Shown: piece by piece, positions 55,864 through 64,000 of the stretch
How positions within the stretch are numbered: position 1 is the first letter of the stretch
Layout: each line of letters starts with the position of its first letter
Assembly: GCA_017445145.1 (NCBI GenBank)
Contig: JAFSVI010000005.1
Location: 1-64,000 of the forward strand
Origin: Bacteroidaceae bacterium
GTDB lineage: Bacteria > Bacteroidota > Bacteroidia > Bacteroidales > Bacteroidaceae
Direction of reading: 5' to 3'
DNA length: 64,000 nucleotides
Made by a program: the position numbers and the translations under genes
Notes under the pieces: generated by a model
Told to the model about the DNA's origin: nothing
The model's input: the letters and a program-made list of their open reading frames with translations, nothing else
The model's database searches: none

Positions 55864-58800
55864 CTACTTGACGATGACTTTGTGGCCACCGACGACATAC
55901 AGGCCCGAGGGCACGCGCACCGTGGCGTCGTGCTCCACGAAGGCGCCCCAGGCGAGCTGGCCGCCGATGGTGTAGATGCTCACATACTGCGGCTGCGTGG
56001 TGGCGACGTGGATGCTGCCGAGGCCGCCGGTGGCCTGCAGGGTGGCGCCGGTCCAGCTGTCGGGGGTGATGTCCTCGACGGCGTTGCCGCCGTTGGCTTC
56101 GAGGATCTTGTAGCCCGTGGTGTAGATGTAGAACTGGCTGATGGTGTGGCAGGCCTTGCCCTTCTGGTTGCTCACGAGGCCTATGCTTACCGTCGTGGGC
56201 TCGTCGAGGGTGAACTTGCAGGGCACGCCGCAGTAGGATGCCCCGAGGGCCTCCGTGTCGAGGTCGTCCCAGCCCGGCAGGCCGCTGCCGGCGGCCACCA
56301 CCGTCTTTGTCTGCATGGGCACGAACTCCGTCATGCGCTCCGAGATGGCATATACCTCGTAGGCTCCCATGGGCAGCTCCACGGTCTGGTAGAGCTTGAG
56401 GTCGTGGACCTCGTCGGCAAAGCCGTCCCACTCGGTGGCGAGGGTGAGGAAGTTGTCCTTGTTGGCATCGACGTAGAACTCCGTCGTGATGCCGTCGGCA
56501 ACGACGCTGTTCTCCTGCATCCACGGCGAGCGCTCGGTGCCTGTCTGCAGGCGGCGGAAGCGGCTGGTGCCGTTGACAAAGCCCGATGCGGTGAGGAACG
56601 GTGCCTTGTAGTTCTTCAGGTAGTTCTTGGTGACGTCCTGCGGCTCCTCGAAGTTGAGGAAGAAGATGCCCTTGGAGCTGGACCACGCGTCGCCATCGGG
56701 GCCGAAGTTGTTGCGCATGCCGGTGTTGTTGCTGGCGCTGTGGTCCTCGACGTTGCCCGTGGACTGGTTGAAGTCGTAGTAGAGCACAAGGTCTGTATTT
56801 GCCTGAGGCTCACTGACAGGCGCGTTGGCATACTGCTGGACGAGCTTGTTGGAGAGTGCGCGCTTCCACACGCGCAGCTCGTCGATGATGGCATTCATTG
56901 GGGCTTCGCTGCCGCCTAAGCGCAGACGCTGCCAGGCGGGCGTGGAGGAGGTGCTCGTGATGCGGCCGGTGCTGAACGACGTGCCGTCGCGGTAGAAGGT
57001 CACGGTGCCGCTGCTGAAGGTGATGGCGTAGTGGTGCCACTCGTTGGGCTGCACATATCCGGAGAGCGATGCCAGGCTCTTGTTGTTGGCAAACATGGTC
57101 ATGGTGCCGTCGAGGCCGGTGCGCAGCAGGAACGTGGCCTCGCTGTCGCCGATGGCGCAGCACTGCTCGGCCAGCGCCCCGGGGTAGAGCCAGAAGTCGA
57201 TGGTGAAGGCCGACACCTTGTTGGTGCCGAAGGGTGCTGCAGCCACGAGCTCGTCGTCCTGGTCGTCGAACTTCAGCCCCGTCTGTCCGTCGGAGGCGCA
57301 GATGTAGATGGCGCGGTTGCGGGTGGTGGTGTTGGAACCCTTCTCGTTGGCGGCGGTGAGGCTCACGCTATACACACCGGGTTGGTCGATGCTCACGGTG
57401 CTGCTCTGCCCGTTGATGATGTATGTGTATTGCTTCGAGGTGATGGCCCACTGCCAGCTCTCGGGCTCGTACTTGGTCTGGTCGATGAGCGTCACCTCCT
57501 CGCCGGCGAGGGCCACGTTGTTGTGGATGGCAAAGGCCGGCTCCGGGGCCACCTTCACCACCTGCACCTGCCGCTCCACGGTGTTGGAGCCAGCGGCATT
57601 GGTGGCGGTGAGGCGCACGGTGTAGGTGCCTGTCGTGGAGTAGGTGACGGCGACGTTGGTGGTCTTGGACATGGGGGTGTCGGCACCTTCCATCTCCCAG
57701 ACGTAGGTGCAGTCGTCGAGCGGCGTGGAGGTGTTGATGAAGCTCACATGGTCGCCGGCGGCAACCTCGGCTGCGCCGATAGCGAAGTCGGCCTGCGGCG
57801 GCTCCACGGCGTTGATGGCGATGGTCTTTTCCTTCTCTGTGGTCTCGCCGTTGATGTTGGTGGTGGTGAGCTTCACGGTCTGTGTGCCGGCCTCGGTGAA
57901 CACCACCACGGGGTTGGGGGTCGTGGAGGTGGCGATGTCGGCGCCGGTGAATGTCCATGCCCATTGCGTGGTGCCTGGCGCGGAACTCGACTGCAGGGCC
58001 ACGGCTTTGCCCACCGAGGCCGCACTGGGGATGACGAAGTCCGTGGCGGCCTTGGCCGTGAAGGCCAGGTCCGTGTCGGCTCCCGTGGCGGTGAGCTGTG
58101 TGGCGGCGGCGGGTGTGCTGATGATGGCGTCGTTGCCTGCCACGGCATCGACGAGGTATAGGCTGCCGCCGTCCTGGCGCGTCTCCATGTTATAGTAGTG
58201 GGTCAGGCCGCTGGCAAGCGAGGGGAAGATGTACTCCTCGTTCATAGTGGAGGTGATGGCGCTCTTCGAGCGCACGCCGCTCCAGATGCGCAGCTCGTCG
58301 ATGGCGCCTGTCCAGGGGGCGTCGCAGACCTGCTTGTAGAGCGTCGAGGTGCCCTCCGTGAGGCCCAAGGTGAGGTCGCCCACACCGCCCACGGTGTTGC
58401 TCCACCCTGTGCTGAAGCTGAGGAAGGTGTCGTTGCCCACATACACGTTGAGCGTGCCGTTGTTGGCGGCGATGGCGATGTGCTGCCACGTGTCGGTCTT
58501 GATGCTCTTGGAGCTGGTGGCGCAGTCGCCGCCGTCGAAGCCCACTTCCACGCGTTTCTGCTTGTTGACCTTGAAGAAGAACTTGCCCGACGACGACTTC
58601 ATGCCGAAATTGTCGGCCGTGGCGGAGAGCGTCGTGGGCTTGAACCAGAACTCGATGGCAAACTGGTTGGTGTTGTCGCGGTTGAAGTGGGGGATGGTGA
58701 CCTGGGCGCCGTCGGCCAGCTCCAGGTACTTGTTGGCCGACGCGGCAGCGGCCTTGAAGGCAGCGGCCGAGGGCTGGCTCGTGCAGGCGTGGCCGTTGAT

Positions 58801-60477
58801 GTTGTAGGTGGCAGTGACGGTGTAGGCTCCCGCCGCGCCGATGGTGGCCGTGAGCGTGGTGCCGCTGACCTCGGCAACGGGTTCGCCGTTGAGGCGCACG
58901 GTGTATGTCTCCACGGCATACTGCCCACGGGCCGGTGCCTGCCACGTGAGGGTGTTGCCCTCGATGGCCAGGTTGCGCGGGGCGGGTATGCTCTCGCCGC
59001 GCGCCACCGTCGTCAGCGTGGTCTTGCGGCCTTTGTTGGCAATCTCCTTGCCGCCCTCGGGCACCTCAAACGGCGTTTCCACGCCCTCCGGGTCGATGGC
59101 GTAGTCCACGATGCTCGCATCGTAGATGTGGCCCTCGCCCTTGGCCCAGGAGCGTGTCTCCACGCGCAGGAAGTATTTCAGCGGCGTGGCGGCGTCCTCC
59201 TCGGCCACGAGGTCGGTGAGGTCGTAGCCAAACTCCATAGGCTCCGTGTGGAGGTCGCCGTCGGCCCAACGCCCCAGCATGGGGATCTCCGGGTCGGGGT
59301 TGGAGGCGCTGGGCGTGAAGCCCTTGCACAGGCCGGAGTAGTAGAAGTGGCGCAGCCATATCTCCTTGTCGGCCTTCGTGGCGTTGGCCTTGGTGGAGTA
59401 GCCCACGAAGAGGGCTATCTCGGAGCGACGCGAGTAGTCCATCTTCACCTTCAGCGTGCGCAGCGGCCGGTAGTCGCGACGGATGGTGTAGTACTCGGGC
59501 GTCCAGTAGCCTTTGGTGGTGGAGGTGGGGCGCGCCTCGGCGTAGGGGCAATAGACGAAGCCGCCATTGTTCCAGCCGGCGCCCCATGAGTTCACGATAA
59601 TCCAGGCACCGACCTCGTCCTTGTCGGCCTCGCCCTTGATGCCGTTGCCGTCGAGGTCGAACTCTATGCGGTCGTCGTAGCCCACGATGGTCAGCGCGTG
59701 ATCCACGGCCGTGCCCCAGTGCTTGACGTAGTACTTGCCGGTGACACCCAGCTGGTCGTTGACGGTGCTCTTGGGAATCTTCTGCCAGTTGCCGCCAGAG
59801 GCCACGCCCACGCCGACGATGCCGCCCGTGGCATAGCTCTCGTCGCCGCAGTGGTTCCACAGGTAGTTCTTCACAAGCTCGCGGCCATCCTCCCTGTCGA
59901 GGGGGATGCTGAAGTTGGCGCTGCCGCTGATGCGGTTGTGCATGGCGTGGAACCACTTGTCGTAGCCCTGCATCCAGCCGTAGTCGTAGCCCGTCTGCGA
60001 GTCGCAGTCCTGGTAGCCGAAGAGGTCGCTGTATGTGTAGCCGCCATACACCTCGCTGTTGGGGATGCCGTTGTGCTGGGCTATCACCTCCTTGCCCTGG
60101 CCGTTGGGCGTCCACGTGAGCAGCCACGTGAAGTGGGTGGGGTAGATGTTCTCCGCAAGCTTGCCGTTGGCGCCGCGGGCGGCGTTCATCTCCTCGGTGA
60201 ACATATAGTAGATGCGCGATGCCGAGCCACACGACCCTGCGGCCTGGTTCACAACGGGCGGGAAGGCATCCATGAGGGCGTTGTTCCAGTGGTCGGGACG
60301 TGTCTGGCCCTGGGCGCGGCGCTCGGCCACGCGCTGCTTCATGCGCTGTTGCGCCTTGGCGTCGATGTGCGGCACGGGGTCGAAGTCGGGGTATTTCTCC
60401 TTGTCCCATTGCGGCTCCTGGGCGTAGGCTGCCGCAGCGAGGAAGGTTGATGCGAGAGTGAAGAGTAATGTTTTCAT
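55864..60477 (-). CDS. Secreted papain-like protease with FN3, LamG and PKD domains
   Basis: 1537 aa from ATG 60475-60477 (MKTLLFTLASTFLAAAAYAQ, signal peptide). The catalytic domain of the C1/papain type has Gln78 and Cys83 in VVNQAAGSCGSASRIYYM, His260 in VDHALTIVGYDD, and Asn296 in WIIVNSWGAGWNNGGF. It is followed by an FN3-like domain (APRNLAIEGNTLTWQAPARG), a LamG/concanavalin-like domain (FAIEFWFKPTTLSATAD), two or three PKD domains (TYVWEMEGADTPMSKTTNVA; CSFI-type cores), a second LamG (FTIDFWLYPGALAEQCC) and a C-terminal sorting-type tail (YVSIYTIGGQLAWGAFVEHD). Probably a surface or released adhesin-protease. The size and domain number are unusual. Monocistronic. Confidence 0.87.
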   Translation of the reverse strand: MKTLLFTLASTFLAAAAYAQEPQWDKEKYPDFDPVPHIDAKAQQRMKQRVAERRAQGQTRPDHWNNALMDAFPPVVNQAAGSCGSASRIYYMFTEEMNAARGANGKLAENIYPTHFTWLLTWTPNGQGKEVIAQHNGIPNSEVYGGYTYSDLFGYQDCDSQTGYDYGWMQGYDKWFHAMHNRISGSANFSIPLDREDGRELVKNYLWNHCGDESYATGGIVGVGVASGGNWQKIPKSTVNDQLGVTGKYYVKHWGTAVDHALTIVGYDDRIEFDLDGNGIKGEADKDEVGAWIIVNSWGAGWNNGGFVYCPYAEARPTSTTKGYWTPEYYTIRRDYRPLRTLKVKMDYSRRSEIALFVGYSTKANATKADKEIWLRHFYYSGLCKGFTPSASNPDPEIPMLGRWADGDLHTEPMEFGYDLTDLVAEEDAATPLKYFLRVETRSWAKGEGHIYDASIVDYAIDPEGVETPFEVPEGGKEIANKGRKTTLTTVARGESIPAPRNLAIEGNTLTWQAPARGQYAVETYTVRLNGEPVAEVSGTTLTATIGAAGAYTVTATYNINGHACTSQPSAAAFKAAAASANKYLELADGAQVTIPHFNRDNTNQFAIEFWFKPTTLSATADNFGMKSSSGKFFFKVNKQKRVEVGFDGGDCATSSKSIKTDTWQHIAIAANNGTLNVYVGNDTFLSFSTGWSNTVGGVGDLTLGLTEGTSTLYKQVCDAPWTGAIDELRIWSGVRSKSAITSTMNEEYIFPSLASGLTHYYNMETRQDGGSLYLVDAVAGNDAIISTPAAATQLTATGADTDLAFTAKAATDFVIPSAASVGKAVALQSSSAPGTTQWAWTFTGADIATSTTPNPVVVFTEAGTQTVKLTTTNINGETTEKEKTIAINAVEPPQADFAIGAAEVAAGDHVSFINTSTPLDDCTYVWEMEGADTPMSKTTNVAVTYSTTGTYTVRLTATNAAGSNTVERQVQVVKVAPEPAFAIHNNVALAGEEVTLIDQTKYEPESWQWAITSKQYTYIINGQSSTVSIDQPGVYSVSLTAANEKGSNTTTRNRAIYICASDGQTGLKFDDQDDELVAAAPFGTNKVSAFTIDFWLYPGALAEQCCAIGDSEATFLLRTGLDGTMTMFANNKSLASLSGYVQPNEWHHYAITFSSGTVTFYRDGTSFSTGRITSTSSTPAWQRLRLGGSEAPMNAIIDELRVWKRALSNKLVQQYANAPVSEPQANTDLVLYYDFNQSTGNVEDHSASNNTGMRNNFGPDGDAWSSSKGIFFLNFEEPQDVTKNYLKNYKAPFLTASGFVNGTSRFRRLQTGTERSPWMQENSVVADGITTEFYVDANKDNFLTLATEWDGFADEVHDLKLYQTVELPMGAYEVYAISERMTEFVPMQTKTVVAAGSGLPGWDDLDTEALGASYCGVPCKFTLDEPTTVSIGLVSNQKGKACHTISQFYIYTTGYKILEANGGNAVEDITPDSWTGATLQATGGLGSIHVATTQPQYVSIYTIGGQLAWGAFVEHDATVRVPSGLYVVGGHKVIVK

Positions 60478-60688
60478 ATCGTTGGTAGTTAGTTGTTTGG
60501 ATTGCGCGGATTGGAGCGCCCCTTCATTGCTGGCATGGCGGACGATGGCGGCGGTTGCCACGTCTTGCCGGGGCGCACGCCGGCGTGCCGCCTCGGATTT
60601 AGGGCGCTAAGTTACGCCCCTTTTGCGAGATGACCAAGCCTTTTGCGTTATTTAACGTTCGCGCGCGGGTGTATAAAATAATGTAATT

Positions 60689-60720
60689 CCTTTGGTCTGT
60701 TCCCGGGAATGTGTTACCTT
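60689..60720 (+). promoter_or_regulatory. pfp promoter
   Basis: TTTG 60689-60692, a 20-bp gap, TACCTTTG 60713-60720; leader about 75 nt. The 322-bp gap 60478-60799 holds this promoter and otherwise no supported gene. Confidence 0.7.
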
Positions 60721-60799
60721 TGCACCGCTTTTGGGCGCACGCGGCCAAAAGCGTCGGACGCTATAAACACCATATTCACATAACCTCACACTTCAACAA

Positions 60800-62434
60800 A
60801 TGACTAAAAGCGCATTGCAAATCGCAAGGGCTGCCTACCAGCCCAAGCTTCCAAAAGCCCTGCAAGGCCCAGTGGCCGTGAAGGAGGGCGCAGCCACACA
60901 GAGCGCCGGTGACCAGGAGGCCATCAGCAAGCTCTTCCCCAACACCTACGGACTGCCCGTCATCGAGTTCGTGGCAGGAGAGCCGGCCGAGCAGGAGGCC
61001 TTCAACGTGGGCGTCATCCTCAGCGGCGGACAGGCTCCCGGCGGCCACAACGTCATCAGCGGCCTCTTCGACGGCATCAAGAGCATCAACCCCGCATCCA
61101 AGCTCTACGGCTTCATCCTCGGCCCCGGCGGCCTGGTCGATCACAAGTATATGGAGCTCACGGCCGACATCATCGACGAGTACCGCAACACGGGCGGCTT
61201 CGACATCATCGGCTCCGGGCGCACCAAGCTCGAGAAGACAGAGCAGTTTGAGAAGGGCATCGAGATCCTGCGCGAGCTGGGCATCAAGGCTCTGGTCATC
61301 ATCGGCGGCGACGACAGCAACACCAACGCCTGCGTGCTGGCCGAGTACTATGCCGCCAAGAACTATGGCGTGCAGGTCATTGGCTGCCCAAAGACCATCG
61401 ACGGCGACCTCAAGAACGAGCAGATTGAGACGAGCTTCGGCTTCGACACCGCCTGCAAGACCTACTCGGAGCTCATCGGCAACATACAGCGCGACTGCAA
61501 CAGCGCACGCAAATACTGGCACTTCATCAAGCTCATGGGGCGCTCGGCAAGCCACATCGCGCTCGAGTGCGCACTGCAGACACAGCCCAACATCTGCCTC
61601 ATCAGCGAGGAGGTGGAGAAGAAGGAGATGAGCCTCGACGACGTCGTCAACTACATTGCCGACATCGTAGCCGCACGCGCCGAGCAGGGCAACCACTACG
61701 GCACGGTGCTCATTCCCGAAGGACTCATAGAGTTCATACCGGCTATCAAGAAGCTCATCAAGGAACTCAATGAGGTGCTCACAGACCCCGCCACGGGCGA
61801 GAGCCGCGAGTTTGCCAGCCCCGAGGAGCAGATAGCATTCGTCAAGGGTAGCATCGCCAAGGACAACCTCGCCGTGCTCGAGAGCCTGCCCGAGGATGTA
61901 GCACGCCAGCTCTGCCTCGACCGCGACCCCCACGGCAACGTGCAGGTGAGCCTCATCGAGACCGAGAAGCTCCTCTCGCGCATGGTGGCCAAGCGCCTCA
62001 AGGAGACAGGACGCGCACCCAAGTTCAGCGCACAGCACCACTTCTTCGGCTACGAGGGACGCTGCGCTGCACCCTCCAACTACGATGCCGACTACTGCTA
62101 CAGCCTGGGCTTCAACGCCAGCCGCCTCATCGCCGCCGGCAAGACGGGCTACATGAGCATCGTCAAGAACACCACGGCGCCGGCAGCAGAGTGGATTGCC
62201 GGTGGAGTGCCCATCACCATGATGATGAACATCGAGCGCCGCAACGGTGCCGACAAACCCGTCATTCGCAAAGCCCTCGTCGAACTCGACGGAGCACCAT
62301 TCAAGTTCTTTGCCGCTCATCGCGACGAGTGGGCACGCCAGACGGCCTACGTCTATCCCGGACCCATACAGTATTTCGGACCTACGGAGGTGTGCGACCA
62401 GCCCACCAAGACGCTGCAGCTTGAACAGGCCTGA
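60800..62434 (+). CDS. pfp: Pyrophosphate-fructose 6-phosphate 1-phosphotransferase, long form
   Basis: 544 aa; reversibly phosphorylates fructose 6-phosphate with PPi in glycolysis. Motifs: [32 protein letters not shown], the GGDD signature in [20 protein letters not shown] (the second Asp where ATP enzymes have Gly marks PPi use), [20 protein letters not shown] (catalytic TIDGD), and [20 protein letters not shown]. The length matches the plant/Bacteroidetes clade. It has its own promoter. The start of the GH25 gene overlaps its last 14 bases. Confidence 0.97.
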   Translation: MTKSALQIARAAYQPKLPKALQGPVAVKEGAATQSAGDQEAISKLFPNTYGLPVIEFVAGEPAEQEAFNVGVILSGGQAPGGHNVISGLFDGIKSINPASKLYGFILGPGGLVDHKYMELTADIIDEYRNTGGFDIIGSGRTKLEKTEQFEKGIEILRELGIKALVIIGGDDSNTNACVLAEYYAAKNYGVQVIGCPKTIDGDLKNEQIETSFGFDTACKTYSELIGNIQRDCNSARKYWHFIKLMGRSASHIALECALQTQPNICLISEEVEKKEMSLDDVVNYIADIVAARAEQGNHYGTVLIPEGLIEFIPAIKKLIKELNEVLTDPATGESREFASPEEQIAFVKGSIAKDNLAVLESLPEDVARQLCLDRDPHGNVQVSLIETEKLLSRMVAKRLKETGRAPKFSAQHHFFGYEGRCAAPSNYDADYCYSLGFNASRLIAAGKTGYMSIVKNTTAPAAEWIAGGVPITMMMNIERRNGADKPVIRKALVELDGAPFKFFAAHRDEWARQTAYVYPGPIQYFGPTEVCDQPTKTLQLEQA

Positions 62435-63350
62435 CACCGACAATAACCGTCCGACCCAACGTCGCGCGGCTTCGGTTCCAAAAAAACGGACACCGAAGCC
62501 GCGCGCTTCCCAACCCAAACGCCCAGGGTCGCGTGTCCGCAGGAATGCCACGACGGCATTCCTGAGGCGCATACCGGCGTGGGCCGTGTTTGTGGGCATC
62601 GCCCTCGTCATCGCGGGCTATGTCTTTTTCTTCGTCTATTTCTTCGTCACGCCCTTCTCCTTCCGCTGGCAGGCCATTTACGGCGACGCCGTGTCGCCCG
62701 ACAGCTTCGAGATACGCGGCATCGACATCAGCCACTATCAGGAACGCATCGACTGGGAGCGACTGCGCAATGCCACCGTCGATGGCCACCCGCTGCGCTT
62801 TGTCTTTGTCAAGGCCACGGAGGGCGTGTCGCTCATCGACGAGAACTTCAACGAGAACTTCTACCAGGCGCGGCGCAACGACATCATACGCGGCGCATAC
62901 CACTTCTTCACCCCCGACGCCGATGCCGCCGAGCAGGCACGCTTCTTCCTCCGACAGGTGCATCTTGAGCCTGGCGACCTGCCTCCGGTGCTCGACGTGG
63001 AGAAAACGGGCAAGCTCACACAGCCGCAGCTGCAGCGCGCCGTGAGGACGTGGCTCGACATCGTGGGGCGCCACTACGGCGTCGCCCCAATACTCTACAC
63101 GGGCTATAAGTTCAAGCTCACCAACCTCAACGACTCGGCCTTCAGCCGCTACCCCTACTGGATTGCCCACTACTACGTTGACCATCTCGAATACACGGGG
63201 CGGTGGGACTTCTGGCAATACACCGACGTAGGCACCGTCGATGGCATCAAGGGCTTCGTGGATTGCAACCTCTACGGCGGCAACCTCGAGCAGATGATGC
63301 GCCTGGTCATCAAGGAAGAGAATATCGACAGCATAGGCCTGCGCGAATAA
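62421..63350 (+). CDS. Membrane-anchored GH25 lysozyme
   Basis: About 309 aa. The basic N-terminus is followed by one membrane span ([20 protein letters not shown]), then a GH25 muramidase domain: [17 protein letters not shown] (first catalytic Asp), [24 protein letters not shown], and [12 protein letters not shown] (catalytic Asp-Glu), ending in [20 protein letters not shown]. It should cut peptidoglycan from the periplasmic face. The start is uncertain. The only in-frame ATG is at 62247, 188 bp inside pfp; a TTG at 62421 overlapping the pfp stop region gives a sensible N-terminus and is preferred. Likely co-transcribed with pfp. Confidence 0.88.
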   Translation: MNRPDTDNNRPTQRRAASVPKKRTPKPRASQPKRPGSRVRRNATTAFLRRIPAWAVFVGIALVIAGYVFFFVYFFVTPFSFRWQAIYGDAVSPDSFEIRGIDISHYQERIDWERLRNATVDGHPLRFVFVKATEGVSLIDENFNENFYQARRNDIIRGAYHFFTPDADAAEQARFFLRQVHLEPGDLPPVLDVEKTGKLTQPQLQRAVRTWLDIVGRHYGVAPILYTGYKFKLTNLNDSAFSRYPYWIAHYYVDHLEYTGRWDFWQYTDVGTVDGIKGFVDCNLYGGNLEQMMRLVIKEENIDSIGLRE

Positions 63351-63389
63351 ACGCTCGCTGCTCGCGCGCGTATAAATAATAATGTGAAA

Positions 63390-64000
63390 ATGGAATCAGC
63401 AAAACATCTATTTGCCATCGTTGCCATGGCGTGCGGCGTCAATGCTGCCGCACAGACGCAGTTCAAATACTCCGACTTCGACTCCTGGGGCACACGCACC
63501 GTCAGGGAGAGCAAGATCATCGGTGGAGCCACAAAAACCCTGCAGGAGATAGGGCCCAACATCACGTGGCCACAGAATCAGCCCTACGTCAACCAGGGCG
63601 GCTCACCGTGGGCCAACAGCAATGTTATGGCCAAGGTGGCCGGTGTGGTGAAAACCAACCAGAGCGTGTATCGCGAGCGGCGCGGCGACGGATATTGTGT
63701 GCGCATGACGACCCACGTCGAGGGCGTCAAGGTGCTGGGCCTCGTCAACATCTATGTCATGGCGGCTGGCTCCATATACCTCGGACAGATGCTGGAACCC
63801 ATCACGGGGTCAAAGAACCCTTTCCACTACCTCGACTATGGCGTGGCCTTCAACGAGCGCCCGCGGGCCATACAGTTCGACTACAAGGTGAAGCTCTCCG
63901 ACAAGCCCGACCGCGTGCGCCAGACAGGGCTCTCTCCCGTGCGCACGGTGCCTGGCAAGGACATGCCGGGATGCGTGCTCCTGCTGCAGCGCCGCTGGGA
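63390..64000 (+). CDS. PCMD-domain protein, 3' truncated by window edge
   Basis: Starts at ATG 63390 (MESAKHLFAIVAMACGVNAA, signal peptide ending near AAAQ) and runs open to the window end, 203 codons seen. Text such as TKTLQEIGPNITWPQNQPYV, then NQGGSPWANSNVMAKVAGVV and KTNQSVYRERRGDGYCVRMT, is typical of the 'putative carbohydrate metabolism domain' (PCMD) family of Bacteroidales secreted proteins, beta-sandwich proteins likely to bind glycans. Exported. It follows the GH25 gene by 39 bp and may share its transcript. The remaining part lies beyond the window. Confidence 0.82.
   Translation, partial: MESAKHLFAIVAMACGVNAAAQTQFKYSDFDSWGTRTVRESKIIGGATKTLQEIGPNITWPQNQPYVNQGGSPWANSNVMAKVAGVVKTNQSVYRERRGDGYCVRMTTHVEGVKVLGLVNIYVMAAGSIYLGQMLEPITGSKNPFHYLDYGVAFNERPRAIQFDYKVKLSDKPDRVRQTGLSPVRTVPGKDMPGCVLLLQRRW

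Overview
The window reads as chromosomal DNA of a G+C-rich member of the Bacteroidota, most likely order Bacteroidales and Prevotellaceae-like. The evidence is a set of typical lineage genes: a fimbrillin lipoprotein, a 'smalltalk' micro-protein beside an HU-like protein, long-form PPi-dependent phosphofructokinase, paired M6 proteases, an FHS-type sugar permease and a PCMD-domain protein. Promoters also fit the Bacteroidota pattern (TTG, 19-20 bp, then TAnnTTTG), and ribosome-binding purine tracts are scarce. I saw no rRNA, tRNA or CRISPR array. Layout: 1-2117 is the 3' part of a GH2 beta-galactosidase-like gene. 2118-3345 is an AT-richer insert. It holds a 230-bp inverted-repeat element built of small hairpins, a two-gene unit (50-aa basic protein plus retropepsin-like protease), and then a decayed copy of a GH2 tail. 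3346-11265 is a minus-strand accessory cluster of eleven genes: GH108 lysozyme, smalltalk, HU-like protein, a charged DUF7833-like protein, an HNH endonuclease, an SH3-fold DUF2693 protein and several unknowns, some coupled by ATGA overlaps. It is studded with repeats (two copies of a 167-bp terminal-inverted-repeat element, tandem repeats, three 12-bp iterons, 'acgaat' repeats) and has no integrase or virion gene. 11609-16522 encodes a single-chain type ISP restriction-modification enzyme whose target-recognition region is strikingly AT-rich. From 16752 onward the genes are mostly core: a small lipoprotein, rhaA, ispE, two M6 metalloproteases, a Gly/Ser/His-rich secreted protein, a SPOR protein - FHA protein - ligA operon, UDP-glucose dehydrogenase, a lipoprotein, an AddA/AddB-like recombination nuclease pair, and then on the minus strand fucP, an AraC regulator, a NUDIX hydrolase, a TlpA-like lipoprotein and carB. 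Next come an acidic-tailed unknown, a fimbrillin, a TIGR02757 protein, a three-gene RND efflux operon (membrane fusion protein, pump, outer-membrane factor) and a 1537-aa secreted papain-like multidomain protein. The right end carries pfp, a membrane-anchored GH25 lysozyme and the start of a PCMD protein that runs off the window. Themes: sugar use (GH2, rhaA, fucP, AraC, pfp), envelope and secreted proteolysis, cell-wall hydrolysis (GH108, GH25), and genome defence or repair (type ISP enzyme, AddAB-like pair, LigA). The most unusual parts are the repeat-rich accessory cluster with its flanking element, the mosaic type ISP enzyme, and a carB with a low-complexity insert between its two halves. 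All functional calls come from reading motifs; no database search was run.
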